Of a stretch of 8,883 bases of DNA, positions 1 through 4,891 are shown piece after piece. The notes below the pieces were generated by a model. That model saw only the letters and a list, made by a program, of their open reading frames with translations, was not told where the DNA came from and ran no database searches. A program made the translations under genes and the position numbers. The DNA is from Thermoprotei archaeon (GTDB taxonomy: Archaea > Thermoproteota > Nitrososphaeria > Geothermarchaeales > JDFR-13), in NCBI GenBank assembly GCA_015661745.1, contig DQVL01000158.1:1-8883 (forward strand). Direction: 5' to 3'. Numbering within the stretch: the stretch's first letter is position 1; each line of letters begins with the position of its first letter.

Positions 1-338
1 CCATCCTCAGTAACCCTAAATTTATCCATAACTATTATAGCCCTCTCATCAACTTTATAATGAACCATTTTAGGAAATACACGCTCCAAACGTCTCCTAA
101 GCTCTGACATATCAAATTTGATAGCCTTTAAATAGATAGCCCTGATATTCTCACCGCTAAAAACTATTTTCGAATATAGATCCTTACCAATCATAATATC
201 ACTAAGTACTAAATTTAGGTTTGATGGATCAACAGCCTTAAGAACACCTCTCAGTTTACTCCCGTCTCTCAACTCCACAGTAACTTCTTTATCGATAAGG
301 AGATTTAACTCCTTAATTAATGGATTTGATGGCATCAT
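1..338 (-). CDS. Sm-like archaeal RNA-binding protein (SmAP3-type), 3' end cut by window edge
   Basis: This is the first 112 codons of an Sm/Lsm-family protein; the gene runs off the left edge. Residues about 5-72 form the Sm fold. The Sm1 motif is seen as GVLKAVDPSNLNLVL (about residues 31-45) and the Sm2 motif as SGENIRAIYL (61-70). After the fold the chain continues with MSELRRRLERVFPK and beyond, so it is longer than the roughly 75-residue SmAP1/2 type. That matches the C-terminally extended SmAP3 type of Thermoproteota. Family members form rings that bind U-rich RNA in the cytoplasm; the role of the extension is not settled. The ATG at 338 is chosen because GGTGAG lies six bases upstream; a second ATG follows directly at 335. 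The gene is divergent from the TFB-like gene. Assignment to the Sm family is secure; the SmAP3 subtype is inferred from length. Confidence 0.88.
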   Translation of the reverse strand, partial: MMPSNPLIKELNLLIDKEVTVELRDGSKLRGVLKAVDPSNLNLVLSDIMIGKDLYSKIVFSGENIRAIYLKAIKFDMSELRRRLERVFPKMVHYKVDERAIIVMDKFRVTED

Positions 339-377
339 ATCATACTCACCCAATTTAATAAAGAATTTTATTCTGTA

Positions 378-388
378 CTATTTTAAAG
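378..388 (-). promoter_or_regulatory. TATA box for the Sm-like gene
   Basis: On the minus strand this reads CTTTAAAATAG. Transcription would start about 25 bases downstream, near 358, giving a leader of about 20 bases that contains the GGTGAG ribosome binding site at 345-350. Unlike three other promoters in the window, it has no A(T/C)TTTCAC element upstream. Confidence 0.5.
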
Positions 389-435
389 ATGGAGTGACCC
401 AATATACAAATATTTTCACATGGCTCTGTCGCACC

Positions 436-475
436 ATATGAATTCTTTTCTACTGGATATAGGAGGAATTCATAT
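436..475. repeat. 10-bp inverted repeat upstream of the TFB-like gene
   Basis: ATATGAATTC (436-445) and its exact reverse complement GAATTCATAT (466-475) are separated by 20 bases. The right arm runs into the ATATTTTCACA element at 472-482, which is also present as a direct copy at 410-420. It could be an operator or a chance product of AT-rich DNA. Confidence 0.45.
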
Positions 476-510
476 TTTCACAGGTAATTCCCACATAAAA
501 TATTTAAAAG
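472..510 (+). promoter_or_regulatory. Promoter of the TFB-like gene: ATTTTCAC element plus TATA box
   Basis: ATTTTCAC (474-481) is followed after 13 bases by ATAAAATA (495-502) and then TTTAAAAG (503-510). Either AT-rich block places transcription start roughly between 525 and 537, just before or at the ATG at 537. This argues for a leaderless or nearly leaderless mRNA and against a start at 420. A further copy of ATATTTTCACA lies at 410-420. Confidence 0.5.
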
Positions 511-536
511 CGTTATATGCAGTTGCTTCCAGCTAT

Positions 537-1349
537 ATGAGGAAAAAAATATTTTGTAAAGAATGTGGATTTGAAAACTATAAAATTGAGGGTGGACAGC
601 ATATATGTTTAGGTTGTGGAGTAGAGATAAAGGATTATCACCGGTTTTATGGGGAAGTAAATATTGATAGAGGGACAACAGCTAGAAATCTAAATAGGAT
701 AAGAAGGTTTAATACGATCCTGAATATATTATCTGATAAATTAGATTTAACTGAGGAACAAATTACTAAGGTTAGAAGGTTAATAGCCAATTTATTACAT
801 GATATCGGTAGAGACGCCAGACTCAACAAATATTTATTTGTTGCATATTCAATATGGTATGTACTTAGGATGGAGGGGATACCCATAGCATTAAATGATA
901 TTATCTCGATTACAAACACGGTTTTTAATAAGAGGTATAGAGTTAGACATGTCAATCGTCTACTACATATTATATCCCGCCATGCAAGAGAGAGGGAAAC
1001 CTATATACATCTTAATGTCAGGGATTATATAGACTATTTCTTCGATAGGATGGCGCTTGAAAAGAATATTGAATATAAAGATATTTCGAAGCTTAGAGAG
1101 TCATCTATATATATAAATGAGATACTTAATTTAGGGAGTAGAATAACTAATCCAAGAATATCAGCAGCTGTATCAATTTTATTGGCTATAACTAAATCAA
1201 AGATCCTCGATAACACATGGTCAATGGATGATATATCGAGATACATAGCTGAATTACTTGGTATATCACACTATACTTTAAGAAAGAGAGTTAGAGGAGT
1301 TGTAAGAGGTTTTGGTTTGATAGAGAATATATCTACAGTCTATACTTGA
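537..1349 (+). CDS. Divergent transcription factor B (TFB/TFIIB-like) paralogue
   Basis: TFB recruits RNA polymerase to TBP-bound promoters. This 270-aa protein has the N-terminal zinc ribbon (C7, C10, C24, C27, as CKECG and CLGCG). A short linker follows with a weakly matching B-reader region, then two cyclin-like repeats at about 60-150 and 160-260. The second repeat ends in a helix-turn-helix (about 232-256). The segment SRITNPRISAAVSILL (201-216) matches the conserved second-repeat helix of TFB. The chain is somewhat shorter than a typical general TFB of about 300 aa and is clearly divergent, so a specialised paralogue is likely. The frame is open back to an ATG at 420, but 537 is preferred: the zinc ribbon begins there and TATA-like sequence lies about 30-40 bases upstream. 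Its 3' end overlaps the opposing 118-aa gene by 72 bases. A role in controlling the adjacent pilus locus is inference. Confidence 0.85.
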   Translation: MRKKIFCKECGFENYKIEGGQHICLGCGVEIKDYHRFYGEVNIDRGTTARNLNRIRRFNTILNILSDKLDLTEEQITKVRRLIANLLHDIGRDARLNKYLFVAYSIWYVLRMEGIPIALNDIISITNTVFNKRYRVRHVNRLLHIISRHARERETYIHLNVRDYIDYFFDRMALEKNIEYKDISKLRESSIYINEILNLGSRITNPRISAAVSILLAITKSKILDNTWSMDDISRYIAELLGISHYTLRKRVRGVVRGFGLIENISTVYT

Positions 1350-1634
1350 TATATTTAATTTAACAATATACTTTACCCATGGAAGATTATTTATATATAC
1401 TTCAATTGTATCTTGATCGGTCATATCTAGGGTATAAATATCAATAGTAATTTTGGAGTAGCTAATATTTAGACAGTATAATAGAATTGACACGCCCATT
1501 AGGGATTGAACATCCCTATCAAGGGAGGGATAATATGTTTTATCACTGGATATTATGGAGAGGAAGAAAGAAATTATTACTAAAGTTATGAGGATTGATA
1601 TACCGACTAGGTATGAGAAGCTACCTCTATACAT
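1278..1634 (-). CDS. Membrane-anchored small protein with ectodomain, last gene of the small-protein cassette
   Basis: I do not recognise the family. The 118-aa product has a very short N-terminus (MYRG), one hydrophobic segment at about 8-29, and a hydrophilic, beta-prone remainder. That remainder holds exactly two cysteines (C54, C100) and several N-x-S sites (N56, N94, N112), which fits an outward-facing domain. The RG before the hydrophobic stretch is loosely like a class III prepilin cleavage site, but there is no glutamate at +5. The ATG at 1634 is supported by GGTGA six bases upstream, and the gene overlaps the preceding 94-aa gene by 28 bases. The last 24 codons are antisense to the 3' end of the TFB-like gene, an unusually long convergent overlap. 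A minor pilin or pilus accessory subunit is the best guess. Confidence 0.65.
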   Translation of the reverse strand: MYRGSFSYLVGISILITLVIISFFLSIISSDKTYYPSLDRDVQSLMGVSILLYCLNISYSKITIDIYTLDMTDQDTIEVYINNLPWVKYIVKLNISSIDCRYILYQTKTSYNSSNSLS

Positions 1635-1891
1635 TTAAATTCACCATCAACAACATAGATATCGACTTTAATAGTTTCATTGATTACTAGAGTAGCCCCA
1701 TCAGGAGATATAGAAGATAGGGTTATTAACCATCCATTCATAGCCGCATCACCAACAAGCTTCACACATTCTGACAACCCATTTTCTGGAGATGGAGTAG
1801 AATATGTAATAAGCGAGGGTAAAACTATTGATAAAGTAAGAATTAAGATAAATAGTGATATGGATGATGAGATTATCCTCTCCACATCCAT
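1607..1891 (-). CDS. Membrane-anchored small protein with two-cysteine ectodomain
   Basis: This 94-aa protein is of unknown family. Residues 1-7 are charged, 8-30 form a hydrophobic helix, and the rest is a small hydrophilic domain with two cysteines (C42, C87) that could form a disulfide outside the cell. The ATG at 1891 shares its A with the TGA stop of the upstream 33-aa gene (TGATG), which indicates translational coupling. An in-frame GTG one codon earlier (1894) is possible but less likely. The layout resembles minor pilins and other single-pass accessory subunits, and co-transcription with four similar genes opposite a pilus motor operon supports a surface role. No class III signal motif is evident. 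Confidence 0.65.
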   Translation of the reverse strand: MDVERIISSSISLFILILTLSIVLPSLITYSTPSPENGLSECVKLVGDAAMNGWLITLSSISPDGATLVINETIKVDIYVVDGEFKCIEVASHT

Positions 1892-1992
1892 CACCTAATT
1901 ATAGCTAATATAGCTACCAAAATAGCTATTAGTATGAGTCCGAAGCCATATATCATAATTGAAAAGAGTGTATCGATAGACTCATCTAACAT
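1891..1992 (-). CDS. 33-aa single-pass membrane miniprotein
   Basis: This very short ORF encodes a charged N-terminus (MLDESIDTLF) followed by an almost wholly hydrophobic helix ending in arginine. No family can be named. It is believed because its ATG overlaps the TAG of the upstream gene (ATGTTAG, 7 bases), GGTGG and GGAG sequences precede it at suitable spacing, its TGA overlaps the next ATG, and it fills a gap in an otherwise continuous set of overlapping genes. A membrane subunit or small regulator of the same complex is plausible. Confidence 0.55.
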   Translation of the reverse strand: MLDESIDTLFSIMIYGFGLILIAILVAILAIIR

Positions 1993-2180
1993 CTCTCCAC
2001 CACCCAATAATACCTTGTAATATATCCATATACACCTTCGTAGATGACCTCCCGACTACTTTCTATACAATATGGACCCTCTAACATCTGGTAGATTGGG
2101 TTGATGACTATAATAGAGGTTAATAAAACGATTATAATTATTAGTATCTCATTCGTTAAATAGGATAGATACCTATCCAT
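1986..2180 (-). CDS. 64-aa membrane-anchored protein with two cysteines
   Basis: The product has a short N-terminus, a strongly hydrophobic segment at about 11-28 (EILIIIIVLLTSIIVI), and a tyrosine-rich tail with two cysteines, C38 and the C-terminal C64. No family is recognised. The ATG at 2180 has GAGGTGG four bases upstream, and the gene overlaps the upstream 41-aa gene by 25 bases and the downstream 33-aa gene by 7. Like two other proteins of the cassette it places exactly two cysteines after a single membrane helix, which suggests an extracytoplasmic, disulfide-stabilised tail. Confidence 0.6.
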   Translation of the reverse strand: MDRYLSYLTNEILIIIIVLLTSIIVINPIYQMLEGPYCIESSREVIYEGVYGYITRYYWVVERC

Positions 2181-2281
2181 CTAACCACCTCATCAATTAT
2201 ACCAATTAAAACTATGAATGAGGTAGTGATCAGAAACACCTTCACAACCTTTATATTAAGGAAATCTATAACCCTCTTCAT
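2156..2281 (-). CDS. 41-aa membrane miniprotein, first gene of the small-protein cassette
   Basis: The sequence has an amphipathic, basic start (MKRVIDFLNIKVVKVF), a hydrophobic helix at about 15-29, and a short tail (DEVVRWIGIYPI). I recognise no family. Evidence for a real gene is that the ATG at 2281 lies about 29 bases from the centre of a good TATA box (TTTATAAAAC, minus strand), as in leaderless archaeal mRNAs, and the frame overlaps the ribosome-binding site and start of the 64-aa gene. It opens a five-gene unit divergent from the secretion-type ATPase operon. Confidence 0.5.
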   Translation of the reverse strand: MKRVIDFLNIKVVKVFLITTSFIVLIGIIDEVVRWIGIYPI

Positions 2282-2304
2282 ACCCAACTATTGTGGAATA
2301 TCAA

Positions 2305-2337
2305 GTTTTATAAAGGGTTTATATAATGTGAAAGTAT
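2305..2337 (-). promoter_or_regulatory. Promoter of the small-protein cassette: ACTTTCAC element plus TATA box
   Basis: On the minus strand ATACTTTCACA (2337-2327) is followed, 13 bases after its ACTTTCAC core, by the TATA box TTTATAAAAC (2314-2305). The ATG at 2281 is about 29 bases from the TATA centre, consistent with a leaderless transcript. The element matches those ahead of the TFB-like and pilin genes in sequence, orientation and spacing. Confidence 0.5.
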
Positions 2338-2347
2338 GTTTTTAAAG
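2318..2347 (+). promoter_or_regulatory. Promoter region of the secretion ATPase operon
   Basis: Two TATA-like blocks are visible, TTTATATAAT (2318-2327) and TTTTTAAAG (2339-2347). The first gives a leader of roughly 17 bases without a Shine-Dalgarno sequence; the second gives a leaderless start close to the ATG at 2371. The choice cannot be made by eye. The region overlaps the divergent cassette promoter. Confidence 0.4.
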
Positions 2348-2364
2348 TTATTTGAACCATCTAT

Positions 2365-3603
2365 ATGGAGATGTCGCTTTATAAGATCCAGATCTCAAAT
2401 GAATGGAGGCATATGCATACTAGTATATCAGGGGCTTCCATCCATAATGGAAAATATATAATGGGGTTCCACGAGATAATCCTAGATTATATCGAGTTAG
2501 TTACGGAATATCTAGATAGATATCCATTGTTTAAGGGGTTGAACATCGAGGGCGATATAACCTTTAGAGATATATATGAAATTAATGTTAAGAAGATACA
2601 TTCAGAATTAACTAGAGATGATATACCTAGAGACTTGGTTACTGACCTTTCAGAGCTTATATTCTGGTCTTCAATAAAGCTCCCTGAATTCTACCTCTTA
2701 ACCAAGGATACAATGATAAATGAAGTATATATAAATGGTGAGAAGACCCAGGTATATATAGATCATGAGGTATATGGAAAAATACCTACTAATCTAATGA
2801 TCTCTAGAGAAGGGTTAAATGCATTCATAAGAATTATTGAGCTTGTACATGGGGAGGGAATCGCCTCTCTAGGAGGTAATATTGAGGTTGAGATTGAAAC
2901 TATGGACGATAGATTTAGAGTTGTAGTTGACACCTATCCATTAACCCATGGAGACTACAACCTAATTATGAGGAGGATGAAGAATATATATCTTGATATT
3001 GAGATACTCTTAAAGACAGGATTTATCTCAAAACCCCAGAAGATGCTTATCGAGAAGATAGCTGATAAGGCGGGGAGCATATTAATAGCTGGGGAACCTA
3101 ATAGTGGAAAGACGACTTTGTTAAATGCATATATTAAACTTATTCCATCTAACATACGTAAAATCTATTTTGAAGAGGCTAGGGAGCTGGAGGATTTAAG
3201 AGAGACGGGGTATCACCAAGTCTTTTATAGATTCTCAGGTATAACTAAGAAACATTTCAGAGAGAATCAAACACTATTCACCCTTAGGAGAAGCCCAGAA
3301 TATGTTGTATTAGGCGAGGTAATATCTGACGAGGATATTGAAATCCTTCTCGATACACTCCTCCTCGGGTTCAGGGTTGCTGCAACTATACATGCAAGAG
3401 ATATCGAGGGGTTATGGGAGAGATTTAGGAGAGCATATGGAGAGGGATTTAAAACTCCAGTGAAGAATCTTGATCTAATAATACATACTGCTAGAGACAT
3501 ATTCAGGAATAGAAGGTTTATTCATAGAATCTATAGAGTAGATGAAGCTGGTGAACCCAAAGAAGTAGTTTTAGGGCCGTATCAGAGGCTTGGGATAAGG
3601 TGA
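2365..3603 (+). CDS. Type II/IV secretion-system ATPase (TadA/GspE/ArlI-like pilus motor)
   Basis: A cytoplasmic hexameric motor ATPase that powers pilus assembly or secretion through a TadC/GspF-type membrane platform. The 412 residues show an N-terminal domain (1-220) containing FRVVVDTYPL and MRRM near 184-205, the usual nucleotide-contacting strand and arginines of the family. The RecA-like core has Walker A GEPNSGKT (243-250), the Asp-box IYFEEARELE (267-276), Walker B PEYVVLGEV with E318, and the His-box AATIHA with H343. All key residues are present, so it should be active. Length is close to TadA-type ATPases and shorter than many archaellum ArlI proteins. The start is ATG 2365, with ATG 2371 as an alternative because no ribosome binding site is seen. 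The gene leads a plus-strand operon of two TadC-like proteins, a prepilin and a HerA-like ATPase. Family certain; system type uncertain. Confidence 0.93.
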   Translation: MEMSLYKIQISNEWRHMHTSISGASIHNGKYIMGFHEIILDYIELVTEYLDRYPLFKGLNIEGDITFRDIYEINVKKIHSELTRDDIPRDLVTDLSELIFWSSIKLPEFYLLTKDTMINEVYINGEKTQVYIDHEVYGKIPTNLMISREGLNAFIRIIELVHGEGIASLGGNIEVEIETMDDRFRVVVDTYPLTHGDYNLIMRRMKNIYLDIEILLKTGFISKPQKMLIEKIADKAGSILIAGEPNSGKTTLLNAYIKLIPSNIRKIYFEEARELEDLRETGYHQVFYRFSGITKKHFRENQTLFTLRRSPEYVVLGEVISDEDIEILLDTLLLGFRVAATIHARDIEGLWERFRRAYGEGFKTPVKNLDLIIHTARDIFRNRRFIHRIYRVDEAGEPKEVVLGPYQRLGIR

Positions 3604-3607
3604 TGGA

Positions 3608-4087
3608 ATGATATTCGATATAATCATTATAATATCAAGCCATATAGCAGCCCTACTGATTATAATAAAGAAAAGAGGTATGTATAGATATGAACTAGAT
3701 ATTGAGAAATTATATGGAATAGTGTCGGAATACCTAACTACAAAATCTATATTAAGGAGTGTCCTAACCTACAACTCAAAAATCGATAAGGATATACTAT
3801 TTAAAGATAGGCCCAGCCTCGTAAATGAGGGGATAGATGTTCGTCCAGTCTCTATAGGGGAATTGGGGAGGAAACACTTGGAAAATAGGTTAAATAAGGC
3901 TATTTTAAGGATTGATGAACATCTAAACCTAATCGATCTATATGGGATATTATTTACAGGGGCGGTCGTCTTCCCCATACTAATATCTTCCCTAACATTA
4001 TTCATCATGGGACCATTAGTGCTTGCCACCACACCTTTTATACAGCTCCTATTGTTAATGGTGGTGTCTAGATGGATGAAGAGATAG
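3608..4087 (+). CDS. Half-size TadC/T2SSF-like pilus platform protein, N-terminal half
   Basis: This 159-aa protein has a membrane helix at 2-20, a cytoplasmic helical region (about 28-105), and a hairpin of two helices at 109-130 and 133-154. That order, with a segment such as LYGIVSEYLTTKSILRSVL (35-53), resembles one T2SSF domain of TadC/ArlJ platform proteins, but it is less than half the usual length. The next gene supplies a second similar domain, so the two probably make a split platform that couples the motor ATPase to the pilus. The ATG at 3608 lies four bases after the ATPase stop, with AGGTGATGG as ribosome binding site spanning that stop. Its 3' end overlaps the next gene by 16 bases. 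Similarity is judged from topology and context rather than strong motifs. Confidence 0.68.
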   Translation: MIFDIIIIISSHIAALLIIIKKRGMYRYELDIEKLYGIVSEYLTTKSILRSVLTYNSKIDKDILFKDRPSLVNEGIDVRPVSIGELGRKHLENRLNKAILRIDEHLNLIDLYGILFTGAVVFPILISSLTLFIMGPLVLATTPFIQLLLLMVVSRWMKR

Positions 4088-4635
4088 AATATATAGAGCT
4101 TATATCAGAAGTTTTAAGAGGAAAGTCAATATCTAGATCGCTACTCGAACTTGGACATAATGATGTTTTGAGGCAGTATATATTAGGAAAGAATGTTCTT
4201 AGTGGGATGGAGAAGTTCATCTACAGGTATAGAGACGCTATACATTATATAGATCTAAAGTTAAACTGGGTTAAAATATCTGAGAAATTCAGGAAGAAAG
4301 TGGAGAGTCTAAATAGGAAGATGGCTTTACTAAATATATTGATCGTCCTAATAATATCATCCCTCACACCATTTCTATCAATCTTCCTAAAAATCAGGGG
4401 TATTTTATCAATAGACATAAGTAGTTTTAACTCAATGGAAGTCTTAAATAGCTATGGAGATATAGATAATATCCTAAATATTTATGGGGTTCTCCAGATA
4501 ATATATGTAACTTATCTATTAAGTAATACAGAGTATTTTACTAGGGATGTATATAAAAGAGTTATACTATACATCATGATCTACTATATTTTATCAGGTA
4601 TACTCAGGATATTCACAAACCTAATATTTAGTTGA
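4072..4635 (+). CDS. Half-size TadC/T2SSF-like pilus platform protein, C-terminal half
   Basis: The 187-aa product begins with a cytoplasmic helical region (EIEYIELISEVLRGKSISRS at 4-23 is like the start of a T2SSF domain: a helix, then G-K-S-I and a second helix). A charged segment follows up to about 83, then hydrophobic helices at 84-107, 134-151 and 163-185. Read straight after the previous protein it would continue a normal two-domain TadC/ArlJ chain of about 345 residues. The ATG at 4072 is supported by GGTGGTG five bases upstream and lies inside the previous gene (frame -1, 16-base overlap), indicating coupled translation of two subunits. A sequencing frameshift is possible but unlikely, because the second start has its own well-placed ribosome binding site. 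Confidence 0.65.
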   Translation: MDEEIEYIELISEVLRGKSISRSLLELGHNDVLRQYILGKNVLSGMEKFIYRYRDAIHYIDLKLNWVKISEKFRKKVESLNRKMALLNILIVLIISSLTPFLSIFLKIRGILSIDISSFNSMEVLNSYGDIDNILNIYGVLQIIYVTYLLSNTEYFTRDVYKRVILYIMIYYILSGILRIFTNLIFS

Positions 4636-4639
4636 AACC

Positions 4640-4699
4640 ATTATTTTCACTCAACACAACCCAATTATAAATAGATTTGTGGGGCTGTTTATGGAGGTG
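4640..4699 (+). promoter_or_regulatory. Internal promoter and ribosome binding site of the pilin gene
   Basis: ATTTTCAC (4643-4650) is followed after 14 bases by the TATA box TTATAAATA (4665-4673). Transcription would begin near 4691, giving a leader of about 16 bases that holds a strong Shine-Dalgarno GGAGGTG (4693-4699), seven bases before the TTG start at 4707. A separate strong promoter for the pilin fits a structural subunit needed in excess over its motor. Confidence 0.5.
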
Positions 4700-4706
4700 T
4701 AACATA

Positions 4707-4889
4707 TTGAGGAGGTTAGGTGTCCAGATAATTGAGGAGAGTCTACTTATAATAGTGGCTCTATTAGCAATAGCAATTACAGTTGGAGCCGCCGATCTAA
4801 TATATCAAAAGTTGAACGAGATAATACAGGGGATATTTGACGCATTAAACTGGTGGAAGGATACGCTATTCCCATTCATGGGTGAATAG
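4707..4889 (+). CDS. Short Flp-like type IV prepilin
   Basis: The 60-aa product starts MRRLGVQIIEESLLIIVALL. Two arginines and a glycine precede a long hydrophobic helix, and if cleaved after G5 the mature protein carries glutamate at position +5, as in class III/type IV prepilins. The mature chain of about 55 residues is one long helix with an amphipathic, tryptophan-bearing tail (about 35-52). This is like bacterial Flp/Tad pilins and much shorter than archaellins. TTG 4707 is chosen over the in-frame ATG at 4677 because GGAGGTG lies seven bases upstream and the longer start would add a nonsensical WGCLWRCNI ahead of the signal. The position after the motor and platform genes and before a HerA-like ATPase supports a pilus subunit. 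A non-cleaved conjugation-type pilin (CedA1/TedC-like) is an alternative. Confidence 0.68.
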   Translation: MRRLGVQIIEESLLIIVALLAIAITVGAADLIYQKLNEIIQGIFDALNWWKDTLFPFMGE

Positions 4890-4891
4890 TC

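Noticed and set aside
420..536. Upstream extension of the TFB-like frame (39 extra residues from ATG 420)
   Set aside because: The extra residues do not resemble TFB, no ribosome binding site is seen, and a promoter with TATA-like boxes lies inside this stretch just before ATG 537.
478..1246. Minus-strand open frames across the TFB-like gene
   Set aside because: They lie antisense to clear zinc-ribbon and cyclin-repeat coding sequence and show no start signals.
1680..1898. 72-aa open frame on the plus strand
   Set aside because: Antisense to the 94-aa cassette gene. The minus-strand frame has a membrane helix, start/stop coupling and ribosome binding sites; this one has none.
4060..4090. 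Programmed -1 frameshift joining the two TadC-like halves
   Set aside because: The frame relation is -1, but no slippery heptamer is visible and the second gene has its own ATG and ribosome binding site; coupled re-initiation explains it more simply.
4677..4706. ATG 4677 as the pilin start
   Set aside because: It lies upstream of the predicted transcription start and would place WGCLWRCNI before the prepilin signal; TTG 4707 has GGAGGTG at correct spacing.
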